DNA from: JALNZU01 sp964463695
Lineage (GTDB): Bacteria; Bacteroidota; Bacteroidia; Bacteroidales; F082
NCBI GenBank assembly: GCA_964463695.1
Contig: CAYXCZ010000005.1
Span: 62,001-126,000, forward strand
Length of the DNA: 64,000 bases
Direction of reading: 5' to 3'
A model generated the notes under the pieces. That model was given only the letters and a program-made list of their open reading frames with translations, searched no databases and had not been told where the DNA came from. Position 1 is the first letter of the stretch, and each line of letters opens with the position of its first letter. The translations under genes were made by a program, and so were the position numbers. Of this stretch, positions 1 to 9,336 are shown piece by piece.

Positions 1-2
1 TG

Positions 3-74
3 AATCGGAATGAAAAGAACATGGCAAAACCTGAAAGACTGCAGGGTTCAAGACCAGTAAATATAAGAATCTGA
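3..74 (+). CDS. possible C-terminal end of a gene entering from the left
   Basis: An open frame enters at the left edge and stops with TGA at 72-74; its last residues read KPERLQGSRPVNIRI. A strong bidirectional terminator follows ten bases later, which is what one expects after a gene end. Only about 23 codons are visible, so no family can be named and the frame could be fortuitous. Confidence 0.25.
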   Translation, partial: NRNEKNMAKPERLQGSRPVNIRI

Positions 75-83
75 GATAAAAAA

Positions 84-109
84 AACGGTCTCAAAAATTG
101 AGACCGTTT
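84..109. terminator. bidirectional intrinsic terminator
   Basis: An 11-bp perfect stem (AACGGTCTCAA at 84-94 with TTGAGACCGTT at 98-108) encloses a 3-nt loop. An A-run lies on its left (77-85), which becomes a U-run when read on the minus strand. It sits between the plus-strand gene end at 74 and the 3' end of the minus-strand susCD operon at 156, so it probably ends both. Confidence 0.7.
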
Positions 110-155
110 GGGCAAAACCAATAAATAGGTTTAAAAGATGCACTAACCATTATAT

Positions 156-1592
156 CTATTCATCCCAGAATATCTTTGTACTTAGCTTATCGCCACCAAT
201 TTTTGATGCAGCGGCGGCATTGTTATCTTTATTCAGGGTTTGTTCGTTAACTGGATATGTGTGGCGACGTGGAACAGCACCTTCGGCTGATTCGTCTGGT
301 GCAGGAGGAAGATTCAATACAGGGAAATCAAGTCTTCTGTATGAAGTCCAACCTTCAAGACCACGAACGTAGAAAGCTAACCAAGCCTGTGTACCAATCT
401 TTTGTTTCCAGTTGCCTGTTGCTGTTGCATAAGCAACATCTGCACGTGCAAGATATGCATCTGCATCAGCAGTAGAAACTTCCCAATATTCCATTGAAGA
501 ACGAACTCCGTTTGTATACCAGGTAGCGGCATCTCCACCAACACTATATCCGCGTTCAGCAGCTTCAGCAAGGTAGAATGCAAGCTCAGTATAATCAAGC
601 ATTACAGCGGCATAAGTTTCTTCTTCAATTCTTGGGTTGATATGTGAGAACTGTGCGAAAGGATTGGTTTCTCCATAGATTCCACCATTATAAACATCAC
701 CATTGATATCGAAGTATTTTTCTCTTCTTGGGTCTTCCTTTCCATTCATCAGATCGATGATGGTATTTGCCGGAACAAAGTCATGACGACCGCTCTGGAT
801 CAAATCCTGGAACAGTGGGTTAGAATTTGCTCCTGAAAGGAATTGGAATGAGCATGCTTCACCAAAACCAAAAGCACTGGCATATGCACCTTCAACATAA
901 GATTTTGATAATCCAGCATCTACAGTTGAAATTGCAACACCCATTTTAACTATGAGTGTATTAGCAAACTTTTTCCACATGGCAACGTCACCACCCATCA
1001 TCAAGTCATCAGCACCAAAACTACCGGCAGCTGGATTCAATCCATCAGCAGCAGCTTTTGCACGAATAAGAAGATCTTTGTAGATAGTGAAAGCATCATC
1101 ATATACAGGAGAAATGTTTTCGATATCTAATGCTTCTGTATAAGGAACATCACCGAAAATATCTACCAATTGATGATATGCATAAACTTCTACAATGTCG
1201 ATGATAAACAACTTGTTGGCTTTAGCAATGGTAGCTTCATCGCCATCAGCTGCTTCAAGTTCTACGAGTCTGCGTGCTTCCTTGAGGTCAACAAGAATAT
1301 CACGGTAATAAATTCTAAACAATGTGTTACCGATGTTACGATTTAAAACGTCGTAGTTTGATTCGTCTGTATAGGTTGTTTCTGTCCAGTATTGGGCAAA
1401 AAGTTTCCAGTTATTGATGTTCACGTTGGTGCTGGAATACATATCCGCCAGAGCTTTCTGAGCATTTGCAAATAAGAACTGTCCCGGAACTTCTACAGCA
1501 CGTTTTTTGTCGGTATTGAAGTCTTCAAAGTTCTTTGTACAAGAGACCAGAAAACCGACCATTATTAATAGAATGATTGTTATCTTTTTCAT
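156..1592 (-). CDS. SusD/RagB-family nutrient-binding lipoprotein (locus 1)
   Basis: This is the surface-exposed substrate-binding partner of the SusC-like transporter encoded 12 bp upstream. The 478-residue product starts with a lipoprotein signal (MKKITIILL, lipobox ending FLVSC at about residues 14-18). It then shows the helical TPR-type architecture of the SusD-like_2 group, including FGDVPYTEAL near residues 145-155 and DPRREKYFD near 290. Length is normal for the family. SusD proteins cap the SusC barrel and capture oligosaccharides or peptides. No glycoside hydrolase, peptidase or sigma/anti-sigma pair lies beside this locus, so the substrate cannot be predicted. The downstream terminator at 84-109 closes the operon. 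Confidence 0.9.
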   Translation of the reverse strand: MKKITIILLIMVGFLVSCTKNFEDFNTDKKRAVEVPGQFLFANAQKALADMYSSTNVNINNWKLFAQYWTETTYTDESNYDVLNRNIGNTLFRIYYRDILVDLKEARRLVELEAADGDEATIAKANKLFIIDIVEVYAYHQLVDIFGDVPYTEALDIENISPVYDDAFTIYKDLLIRAKAAADGLNPAAGSFGADDLMMGGDVAMWKKFANTLIVKMGVAISTVDAGLSKSYVEGAYASAFGFGEACSFQFLSGANSNPLFQDLIQSGRHDFVPANTIIDLMNGKEDPRREKYFDINGDVYNGGIYGETNPFAQFSHINPRIEEETYAAVMLDYTELAFYLAEAAERGYSVGGDAATWYTNGVRSSMEYWEVSTADADAYLARADVAYATATGNWKQKIGTQAWLAFYVRGLEGWTSYRRLDFPVLNLPPAPDESAEGAVPRRHTYPVNEQTLNKDNNAAAASKIGGDKLSTKIFWDE

Positions 1593-1604
1593 GTTACTAA
1601 AGAA

Positions 1605-4600
1605 TTAAAATTGTAAATTAATGCTGAAACCTACGTTACGCGTGCTGGGCATAACACCGCTCTGCCATCCCTGAACGTTACCTGAACTTTGACTGGCTTC
1701 AGGATCAGCATGAGGAAGTTTTTTACTTAGAATCCAAAGGTTTGAACCAACAACGCTGAAAGTAGCACCATGAATCCAGTTCACTTTTGAAATCACACTT
1801 GAAGGAAGGCTATATGAAAGAACAACTTCACGAAGTTTTACGTAAGATGCATCATATACAAAAGCTGCGTTTGGATTTCTTGAATAACCGAATACGCGAT
1901 AGTCAGCACCTTCAACACGTTTAGTGTTTGTTGTACCATCTTCAAAAACGCCTTCAAGAATTAACCCGCCACCATCTTCGATGAGGTTACGAACAGGATT
2001 GCCGAGATCATTGGTATACACAGTTTCTTCATAAAGACCAGTAGCAAGACCGTAATACAAGTCAAGTGAAAATACACTACCGCCTTGTTGCCAGTCAATC
2101 AAGAAACTAGCTGCCCAGTTCTTGTATGTGAACTTGTTATTCATACCGGCATTCCAGTCAGGATTGATATTACCTAAAATCTTGTCAGAAGTTGATGATC
2201 TGAGGTAATACCCGTTTGAACCTACAGTTTTTTCACCATTGGTGTAAACATAGTCAGTTCCCTGGATAGTTCCATAAGGTTCACCTTTGCGTGCATTGAT
2301 TGTTACACCACCTTGAAGAGCAGCTATCTGAAGGTTTTCAATTCCATCAGCTAATGAAACCACTTCATTCACGTTCTTCGCCCAGTTAAGGGTGATATCC
2401 CAACGAAAATCTTTCTTAACAACAGGAGCGCCATTCAACATGATTTCAACACCCTGGTTTTGAATCTCACCAGCATTTACAAATGTTGAAGAACGACCTG
2501 TGGCTGTTGAAACAGTAACAGGCATGATTTGATTGGTAGTGTTGTTCTTATAGAAAGAAAGGTCTAAACCAAGTCGTTTATTGAGAGTGATTAATTCAAT
2601 ACCGGCCTCAAGACTTGATGTCTTTTCAGGTTTAAGGTTTGCGTTATTCTTGGTGCTTGGCAAGCTGAATAAAGCTGTACCACCAAAAGTTGTATTCTGA
2701 GTATAGGTATCCAAAATACTTCCCCAAGGAGCATCATTACCAACCTGTGCATAACCAAGTCTCAGTTTACCCAATTGCAACCAGTCTGATTCAAGATTGT
2801 TTGAGAATAACCAGCTACCGGAAACAGATGGATAAATGTATGCATTTTCATCAATAGGCAAAGTCGAAGCCTGATCGCGACGAATCGTAGCGTCAAGGAA
2901 GAAAGTATTCATAAACCCTAATGATGCACTGGCAAAAATACCATTTACACCTACTTCAGTTAATCTTTCTTCAGGGTTAAGCATTGGAGCTATACTGTTT
3001 GAAAGTGAATAAAGACCTGGAACGATCAAGCCAAGGTTTGTTGAAGCAAATACCTGATCGACTCTGGTACGGCGGATGTTAGTTCCAACAAATGCATTCA
3101 AGTTCAAATCTTCACTTAATTGGTTATAATAACGCAACATGAGGTCCATATTGGTTTCCATAAAGGACCTGTTAAATCTGGAATAACCAGAAGTAACGTC
3201 TGGACGACCTACGCCAAATTCACCTGAACCTGAGCCAACAGCTTTACGCTCTTCCTGCAATTCTTCATAAGTATCAACAGCAGCGCGGCCCATCAAGCTC
3301 AAATGCTCTGTAATTTTCCAGTCGGCCTGTAAGTAACCGATGATACGATTTCTCTCATCTGTTTCGTAATTTTCATTTCTCACCCAGTATGGATTGTCCC
3401 AATAAGCTGGTGCAAGGTCAAAAGGTGAAACAGGATTCCAGGTAATATTACGACCTGAAGAATTGTATAAATCTTCCTGCATTTTATAGTCAACATTGGT
3501 CTGCATCCATTGACGGAATGAAGAAACGATGTTATCACTGTAACCAGTTGAGTTTCTTCCTAAACCATTTGTTTTAACATAATTTGCTGATGCTGAAATA
3601 GTAAGGTTGTCTAAAACGTCATAAGATCCGTTAAATAAGAAGTTATTACGTTTCAAAGAACTGTTAGGCATCATACCTTTTTGATCAAAATTGGTATATG
3701 ACAAACGGAAAGTTGAATTTTCAGCTCCACCGCTTACTTCAACACTATTGCTCAATGTTAAAGGATTCTGGAAGAAATAGTCAGGGCCATTGGCACCGGC
3801 TGTCCAAGGAGTTTTTTTGTGATAGTTTGGAGAAGCAGGATCATAAGAATCCCATTGGTACAATGAGAAACTTGGATCAAATTTTTGTCCAAAAGAAGCA
3901 TCTTCATAGGTTGGGACAGTATAATCAGTTACACCGTCACCATCAACATCCCAAAAATATTCAAATCCACCATAAGGTGCATCACCGTAATAATAGGTAC
4001 CATAACCAGCACCGTATTCTTTCTGATAGGCAGGGAAAGTACTCTTATCCAAAAAGCCGGTTGTGATACTACTGCTTACAGTAACACCAAAAGCTTTTTT
4101 GCCACCCAATTGTTTCTTACCTTTTTTTGTGGTAATGATAATAACACCATTAGCAGCGCGTGCACCATAAAGAGCAGTTGCAGCAGCGCCTTTCAGAATG
4201 TTCATCGACTCGATATCGTCAGGATTGATATCAGCAGCAGCATTACCATAGTCAAAGCCATTACGGCCTGAAATCTGACCAGAATTGTTAGTGTTGTCAT
4301 TGTTAACAGGAACCCCGTCAACAATAAACAAAGCCTGGTTGTTCTGTGTCAGTGATTTGTTACCACGAATGACAACATTTGAAGAACCACCCATATTATT
4401 GGTGGAACGAACTTGTACCCCAGCGGCACGACCAGAAAGTGAGTTAATAAAGTTGTCACGTTTGACAGTGCTCAACTCCTCTCCTCCAACTTCCTGTGTG
4501 GCATAACCCAACGATTTCTTCTCGCGGGAGATGCCAAGTGCAGTTACAACGACTTCGTCAATCTGCACCACATCCTGCTCCATGACAACATCAATTTTTG

Positions 4601-4868
4601 TCTGGGTGCCAATTGCTACCTCAGTAGTTTTCATAGAAACATATGAAAACACCAACGTTTTGTGAGATGGTGAGACATTGATGGCATAATTGCCATCAAT
4701 ATCGGTGATTGCACCGATCGTAGTCCCCTTGATTTGGATAGTTACACCTGGAATTCCAAGTCCATCCTGTGAGCTGGTAACTTTACCTGTGATTGTTTTG
4801 GATTGTGCGAACACGCTCCCCGACATCACTGCCAGTACCAAAACCAGCATCATCGTAATTTTTCTCAT
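1605..4868 (-). CDS. SusC/RagA-family TonB-linked outer-membrane transporter (locus 1)
   Basis: This is a TonB-dependent outer-membrane barrel that would import the ligand handed over by the SusD-like lipoprotein downstream. The 1087 residues comprise a signal peptide ending VFAQ (about 1-22), a carboxypeptidase-regulatory-like domain (about 23-105, GKVTSSQDGLGIPGV), a TonB-box-like IDEVVVTALG (about 103-112), a plug domain with GVPVNN and NPDDIESMNILKGAAATALYG, and a 22-strand-type barrel ending in the aromatic residues NLQF. Length is usual for SusC proteins. The N-terminal 120 residues are very close to those of the second SusC at 9337-12567, whereas the barrels diverge, as expected of paralogues with different substrates. 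Confidence 0.93.
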   Translation of the reverse strand: MRKITMMLVLVLAVMSGSVFAQSKTITGKVTSSQDGLGIPGVTIQIKGTTIGAITDIDGNYAINVSPSHKTLVFSYVSMKTTEVAIGTQTKIDVVMEQDVVQIDEVVVTALGISREKKSLGYATQEVGGEELSTVKRDNFINSLSGRAAGVQVRSTNNMGGSSNVVIRGNKSLTQNNQALFIVDGVPVNNDNTNNSGQISGRNGFDYGNAAADINPDDIESMNILKGAAATALYGARAANGVIIITTKKGKKQLGGKKAFGVTVSSSITTGFLDKSTFPAYQKEYGAGYGTYYYGDAPYGGFEYFWDVDGDGVTDYTVPTYEDASFGQKFDPSFSLYQWDSYDPASPNYHKKTPWTAGANGPDYFFQNPLTLSNSVEVSGGAENSTFRLSYTNFDQKGMMPNSSLKRNNFLFNGSYDVLDNLTISASANYVKTNGLGRNSTGYSDNIVSSFRQWMQTNVDYKMQEDLYNSSGRNITWNPVSPFDLAPAYWDNPYWVRNENYETDERNRIIGYLQADWKITEHLSLMGRAAVDTYEELQEERKAVGSGSGEFGVGRPDVTSGYSRFNRSFMETNMDLMLRYYNQLSEDLNLNAFVGTNIRRTRVDQVFASTNLGLIVPGLYSLSNSIAPMLNPEERLTEVGVNGIFASASLGFMNTFFLDATIRRDQASTLPIDENAYIYPSVSGSWLFSNNLESDWLQLGKLRLGYAQVGNDAPWGSILDTYTQNTTFGGTALFSLPSTKNNANLKPEKTSSLEAGIELITLNKRLGLDLSFYKNNTTNQIMPVTVSTATGRSSTFVNAGEIQNQGVEIMLNGAPVVKKDFRWDITLNWAKNVNEVVSLADGIENLQIAALQGGVTINARKGEPYGTIQGTDYVYTNGEKTVGSNGYYLRSSTSDKILGNINPDWNAGMNNKFTYKNWAASFLIDWQQGGSVFSLDLYYGLATGLYEETVYTNDLGNPVRNLIEDGGGLILEGVFEDGTTNTKRVEGADYRVFGYSRNPNAAFVYDASYVKLREVVLSYSLPSSVISKVNWIHGATFSVVGSNLWILSKKLPHADPEASQSSGNVQGWQSGVMPSTRNVGFSINLQF

Positions 4869-4971
4869 ACGTAAGAATTTTGGTTAGTGAATAATTAATT
4901 AAACATTTTTTGCATAAATTAAGAATTATTGTGCAAAACAGCCTGCAATGTTAGAACATAAATCGAAACTA
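4869..4971 (-). promoter_or_regulatory. susC locus-1 leader with putative promoter
   Basis: Read on the minus strand, TAGTTTCG (4964-4971) is a one-mismatch match to the -7 box TAnnTTTG, about 95 bp before the start codon; no clear -33 TTG was found. The transcribed leader holds CACTAACC and a stretch AATTAATT that recur with nearly the same order and spacing in the leader of the second susC. The shared leader is seen directly; the promoter is inferred. Confidence 0.4.
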
Positions 4972-5342
4972 TATATGTTGTTTTTTGCATATGTTGTAAA
5001 AAAAGAGTATTTTCATCAATAATAAAAACCCACTCCTTTTTTAACAATGTTTAAATCATTCATTTAAAATTATTTGTATGTTTTAAAAAAATCCCGCAAT
5101 TTTTAACATTTTTTTAATATACCTAAACAATTTGATTATATATGCCTTTTCCATAGTGAGATTTGTGGTTTTTACAACAAAATTTACGCTCTACTTCCGC
5201 TATTTTCATTGATTTTACCTGGTTTTTAGAAGTACAAAAAAAAAATAAGAACTTACTTCAATTAAACAACAAGCTGAATTAAGATGGGTAGTTAATCCTT
5301 CGCAGCGATTATTTAGAAACATTCTAACTTAAAATTTTGCAA
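4972..5342. other. gene-free AT-rich intergenic stretch
   Basis: This roughly 370-bp stretch between the divergent susC and ferredoxin genes has no credible reading frame, tRNA or strong hairpin. It is very AT-rich, with several A and T runs. It probably serves only as spacer and upstream promoter DNA. Confidence 0.6.
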
Positions 5343-5372
5343 TTGAATAACCATTCTGATAATCTATCTTTG
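5343..5372 (+). promoter_or_regulatory. Bacteroidota-type promoter of the ferredoxin-AOR operon
   Basis: An exact -7 box TATCTTTG lies at 5365-5372, with a -33 TTG at 5343-5345 and a 19-bp spacer. The start codon follows 19 bp later, giving a very short leader. Confidence 0.7.
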
Positions 5373-5391
5373 ATTATATAATTCTCAAACA

Positions 5392-6045
5392 ATGAAAATT
5401 AGCAGAAAAGATTTTATAAAAAACTTTGCCTTGGGAGCTGGTGGCATCGTTTTGGTTTCAGAGGGTGTTTTTGCATCTGTTTTTGCAGGATCAAATTCAA
5501 CAATAAAAGCCATTATCGTTGACTATACCAAATGTACAGGTTGCAGAACATGTGAAGCTGTTTGCTCCGCCTCCAATCACAAAATAGAAATTGAAGGAAA
5601 TCAACTGTTTGGAAAAGGAAATCCATCGATGTCGAATATTAAGGTTTGGAGATACCACCCACCTGTTGATGTTCCGGTAACTTGTTTTCTTTGCAATGAT
5701 GCTCCTTGTGTTGCAGCTTGTCCTGTAAAACCTGATGCTATTAATGGAAGAAAAGCTTTATACCGGGATGAGGTTATTAATACAATAAAATGTGACAGAG
5801 ACCGCTGTATAGGTTGCCAATCATGCAGCGATGCATGTAAAAAAGAAAGAGGTGGAGTAATTTTTCCTGATGAGGAAGGAAGTCCAACAAGTATGTGTAC
5901 TTTATGTAATGGTGACCCTCAATGTGTAAAATGGTGTCCTTATGGCGCATTATCATTTTTGGAAGTCACATCGGATATGCCATTAAGAGAAATGAGTCCT
6001 GATGAAATTGCAAAAGTCCTCGAACAAACTTATTATGGTCATTAA
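5392..6045 (+). CDS. four-cluster ferredoxin-like protein with Tat-like signal (YdhY/DmsB type)
   Basis: This is a predicted electron-transfer subunit of 217 residues. The N-terminus carries S-R-K-D-F-I-K (residues 4-10), a twin-arginine-like motif with Lys as the second basic residue. A hydrophobic stretch and the cleavage-like VFASVFAG (about 26-33) follow. Four cysteine groups each fit a [4Fe-4S] cluster: C48/51/54/58, C98/101/106/110, C139/142/145/149 and C169/172/178/182, with one extra Cys at 134. This is the arrangement of DmsB, PhsB and E. coli YdhY. The aldehyde ferredoxin oxidoreductase gene follows after 12 bp, so the protein most likely accepts electrons from that enzyme. The odd point is an export-type signal beside a partner that has none. 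Family is certain; function is inferred. Confidence 0.88.
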   Translation: MKISRKDFIKNFALGAGGIVLVSEGVFASVFAGSNSTIKAIIVDYTKCTGCRTCEAVCSASNHKIEIEGNQLFGKGNPSMSNIKVWRYHPPVDVPVTCFLCNDAPCVAACPVKPDAINGRKALYRDEVINTIKCDRDRCIGCQSCSDACKKERGGVIFPDEEGSPTSMCTLCNGDPQCVKWCPYGALSFLEVTSDMPLREMSPDEIAKVLEQTYYGH

Positions 6046-6057
6046 AAAATACAATAG

Positions 6058-7860
6058 ATGAAAGGTGTAAATGGAATTGTGCTTGAGGTAAATCTAAGCA
6101 CCGGAGAAATAAAAAAACTTCCTGTAAGTGAGAAAATATATCGCCAGTTTCTGGGTGGCAGAGCATTGGGAATGAGGCTTTTAAAAGATTATCTTACTGA
6201 ACCGGGTATTGATCCCGCAAGTCAGGAGAACCCCTTGATGTTTATGCCAGGCCTGTTTTGTGGGTTTCCCATACCAAACTCTTCCAGAACTTGTATGGTT
6301 ACCAAGTCGCCTATTACGAGCCCAAAAAACAATACTTACCCGCATGCATCTACAGTTAGTTACAGTAATATGGGTGGTTTCATTGGTCCTGAAATAAAAT
6401 TTGCAGGCTACGACGGGATTATTTTTATTGGCAAATCCGAAACCCCTGTTTATTTATTTGTTGAGAATGAAACAATTGAACTACGCGATGCTTCAAAATT
6501 TTGGGGTATGGGTACAAACTCCTTTGAGACTGCAATAATAGAAGAAATTGGCGACAGAAGATTTGAGACAGCCTACATTGGTACTGGAGCAGAGAATATG
6601 GTGCTTTTCTCAAGTGTGATCAATACAGGAGCACGTGCTGCTGGTCGCGGTGGCACAGGGTATGTGATGGGGACAAAAAAGTTAAAAGCTATCGTTGTCA
6701 GGGGCACTCGTATGCCTGAAGTTTTCGATCATAAAAATTATGTGAATCTATTGTCTCAAATCAGGCTTGCGTTTGGAGCTGAGAGTGAATCTAAAAAAGA
6801 CTGGCGCTATGGTGGAACTGCCAATGCGCTGCAGTTTTCATCCGACCGCGGCAGTCAGGCTGTTAAAAATTATAGTGAAGGAAGTTTTGCCAGTATTGAA
6901 AAAATTAATGTACATGCTGCCCGTCAGCAGGTTTGGAAACGAGACATGGCATGCTATTCCTGTCAGCTTTCCTGCAAAAAAAGTGGTTTTGCCAAAGGAG
7001 CTTATGGCGGAATTGTAAACGAAGGCATTGAATATGAAACAGGTACAATGCTCGGTGCAAATCTTTTGGTTACCGATCTCAACGGATTGCATAAGATGAT
7101 TGAAATAGCCGATGATTACGGAATTGACATCATAACACTGGGTAATGTAATTGGCTTTCTGATGGAATGTTATGATAAAAAACTTATCGATTCAACATTC
7201 TTAAATGGAATCGACCTGAAATGGGGCGACGTTGATGCTTCGATAGAGCTGATACACCTGATAGGGAAAAATACAGGAATTGGGATAGAAGCATCCAAAG
7301 GCGTTAAACACTTAGCCTCTGTTATTGGAAAAGGTTCATCCGATTTTGCTATCCATGTTAAAGGCCATGAGTTGGCAGCATGGAATGTGCAGGGTTATGC
7401 AAAAAGCTTTGGTATTTCATATACTACAGCAAACAGAGGAGCATGTCATATGACTGGTGGCGAAATAGCCGGACAAAACCTGTCGGTTCTGCGCGACTCG
7501 ATGGGCATGTGTAATTTCGCATCATCGTGGTACAAAGCTGATCTTCATTACCGGCACTTTATACTTGCACTAACAGGAATTGCACTAACAGAAGATGAAT
7601 TTCAACAAACAGGTGAACGTATGTTCAATTTGGAGCGAATGATGAACTGCAATGAGGGTTTCACCCGTGAAGACGACATGCTTCCTGAACGTTTCTTTAA
7701 AGACACTTATACTTTTGGTCCTCAGAAAGATGTTGTTTTGGACAGGAATGAGTTTAGTAAAATTATGGACGAATATTATCTCTCACGTGGATGGCAGGTA
7801 AGTTCAGGTATCCCTGAAGAAAGCACCTTACAAAAACTGGAGTTAGAATTTCTCCTTTAA
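6058..7860 (+). CDS. aldehyde ferredoxin oxidoreductase family protein (AOR 1)
   Basis: This is a tungsten- or molybdenum-bispyranopterin enzyme expected to oxidise aldehydes to carboxylic acids and pass two electrons to iron-sulfur carriers. The 600 residues are normal for AOR. The N-terminal domain has FLGGRALGMRLL and NMGGFIGPEIKFAGYDG (about residues 102-118). The cluster ligands are C299-x2-C302-x3-C306 and C485, closely matching C288, C291, C295 and C494 of Pyrococcus furiosus AOR. Pterin-binding DxxG motifs appear as DDYGID and DSMGMC. The family's usual DPRG stretch after KGxE reads NVQG here, so substrate preference may differ. No signal peptide is visible. It forms an operon with the upstream four-cluster ferredoxin, like E. 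coli ydhY-ydhV. A terminator begins at the stop codon. Confidence 0.92.
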   Translation: MKGVNGIVLEVNLSTGEIKKLPVSEKIYRQFLGGRALGMRLLKDYLTEPGIDPASQENPLMFMPGLFCGFPIPNSSRTCMVTKSPITSPKNNTYPHASTVSYSNMGGFIGPEIKFAGYDGIIFIGKSETPVYLFVENETIELRDASKFWGMGTNSFETAIIEEIGDRRFETAYIGTGAENMVLFSSVINTGARAAGRGGTGYVMGTKKLKAIVVRGTRMPEVFDHKNYVNLLSQIRLAFGAESESKKDWRYGGTANALQFSSDRGSQAVKNYSEGSFASIEKINVHAARQQVWKRDMACYSCQLSCKKSGFAKGAYGGIVNEGIEYETGTMLGANLLVTDLNGLHKMIEIADDYGIDIITLGNVIGFLMECYDKKLIDSTFLNGIDLKWGDVDASIELIHLIGKNTGIGIEASKGVKHLASVIGKGSSDFAIHVKGHELAAWNVQGYAKSFGISYTTANRGACHMTGGEIAGQNLSVLRDSMGMCNFASSWYKADLHYRHFILALTGIALTEDEFQQTGERMFNLERMMNCNEGFTREDDMLPERFFKDTYTFGPQKDVVLDRNEFSKIMDEYYLSRGWQVSSGIPEESTLQKLELEFLL

Positions 7861-7898
7861 AAAAAAAGAGGCTGCCTTTGAAGACAGCCTCTTTTTTT
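7861..7898. terminator. bidirectional intrinsic terminator
   Basis: The stem GAGGCTG (7868-7874) pairs with CAGCCTC (7885-7891), flanked by an A-run on the left and a T-run on the right. It can end both the AOR operon (plus) and the second susCD operon (minus). Confidence 0.85.
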
Positions 7899-7912
7899 AT
7901 GCACAATTTTCT

Positions 7913-9310
7913 CTAGTTATCCCACCAGAGTTTATCAGTTGAAAGTACACCCGCTGGCATGTTAGTGCCATTGTAGAGACGCTCATCTGTTGGATATAAA
8001 TATCTGCGTGGAGTTGTTGTTAAGTTAGAAGCAGGTAATTGTAAAGAAGGAATTCCTGTTCTTCTCCAATCCACCCATGATTCAGAACTCATGAACATGG
8101 CAACGTATTTTCCCGTCATGATTTTATCGAGAGTGATTGAACTTGCTGTTTCAGCTGCATTTGTAGCTTCCCAGGCGGCGTCGCTTACACCGTGTTTTGC
8201 CAATGAAGCTATAACGCCTTCATTATAAGCAGCGGCAGCGCGGGCATTATCTGAACCAAAGAAAGCTTCAGCTTCAATGAATTTTAGTTCAAAATAGTTG
8301 AACAAAAATACTGGAGCAGCATTTCCGGCATAACCAGGACCTGCCCATGAAGCAGTTGATCCGGCAGCTCCAGGAGCACTTCCGCTGTAGTCAGCAGCGT
8401 CTTTCTTATCAAAATAAACAGCTCTTCTTGGGTCGCCAGTTGCATTCATGATGTCAACAATTTTTGCACCAACACGAATGTCACCACGTTGAGCATCAAA
8501 TTGATACCTTGGATTATTTTCGTTGGCTGAAGAACCAAAATTGAATTGGAAGTCACCTGAATTATCAGCAATTAAGCCGCCACCATTGATAAGATCACGA
8601 ACAGCGCCCAAACCATTTTTCTTTGAAAGATGCAAAGCATACTTCACTTTTAATGATTTAGCAAGGGCAGTCCACTTAGCTGCATCACCGCCAAGCATAA
8701 GGTCAGAAGTTCCAGGGACAGGAACACCTGTTGGAGAAGCTTCGCCTAATTTTACGATAGCGGCATCCAAAAGGGTGTTGATTGTCTGATACAATTTTTC
8801 TTGTGAGTCATAAACAGGAGTAAGATTTCCTGTTTCTCCCTGAAGAGCTTCTGAGAATGGAGCATCACCCCATACATCAGTGATATAACCCAAAGTAGCA
8901 GCTGTCATAACCTTAGCAATTCCTTCAAAATGAGGAGAATTCTGTGCCTGAGCTTTTGCATCAAGAATACTGAGATTCTTGAGTGTTTCGCCATACAAGG
9001 TATTCCAGAGGTTATTTTGATCTGACTCAAGAACTGAATAACGTTCGAGTGCCAGTGACTGACGGTCAACACCTGAAAGATGTTGCATCCACATTGCAGA
9101 AACACGGCTGTGATCTCCGCCAATTACGTAGCCTAAGGATGATTGAACTGATGGCAGCAAAAGTGCCATCGTTACATCAGCCGGACGATTCGGATTAGTG
9201 TTTAAATCTGTATCAATCCATTTCTTACAGCTCGAAACCATCACTGCAAGTAAAAGGAACAGACCAATTTTTTTGATGATATTATGTCTCATGATATTAA
9301 TTTTTTTCAT
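7913..9310 (-). CDS. SusD/RagB-family nutrient-binding lipoprotein (locus 2)
   Basis: This is the surface lipoprotein partner of the SusC-like transporter that lies 26 bp upstream. The 465 residues carry a lipoprotein signal with lipobox VMVSSC. Typical SusD-like_2 features include TDVWGDAPFSEAL, SDLMLGGDAAKW and NATGDPRRAVYF in the order also found in the locus-1 homologue. A second in-frame ATG seven codons in (9292) would give a more standard 22-residue signal peptide, so the true start may be there. Substrate unknown; no catabolic enzymes are in the same operon. Confidence 0.9.
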   Translation of the reverse strand: MKKINIMRHNIIKKIGLFLLLAVMVSSCKKWIDTDLNTNPNRPADVTMALLLPSVQSSLGYVIGGDHSRVSAMWMQHLSGVDRQSLALERYSVLESDQNNLWNTLYGETLKNLSILDAKAQAQNSPHFEGIAKVMTAATLGYITDVWGDAPFSEALQGETGNLTPVYDSQEKLYQTINTLLDAAIVKLGEASPTGVPVPGTSDLMLGGDAAKWTALAKSLKVKYALHLSKKNGLGAVRDLINGGGLIADNSGDFQFNFGSSANENNPRYQFDAQRGDIRVGAKIVDIMNATGDPRRAVYFDKKDAADYSGSAPGAAGSTASWAGPGYAGNAAPVFLFNYFELKFIEAEAFFGSDNARAAAAYNEGVIASLAKHGVSDAAWEATNAAETASSITLDKIMTGKYVAMFMSSESWVDWRRTGIPSLQLPASNLTTTPRRYLYPTDERLYNGTNMPAGVLSTDKLWWDN

Positions 9311-9336
9311 TTAACTGTTTGTTACTTTAAGGATGA

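Noticed and set aside
45..57. tRNA T-loop-like GGTTCAAGACC
   Set aside because: No acceptor stem, anticodon arm or D arm surrounds it; it lies in the tail of a possible gene.
3698..4506. Plus-strand open frames of 73-128 codons opposite susC
   Set aside because: They lie wholly antisense to a clearly coding susC, have low-complexity compositions typical of shadow frames and match no family.
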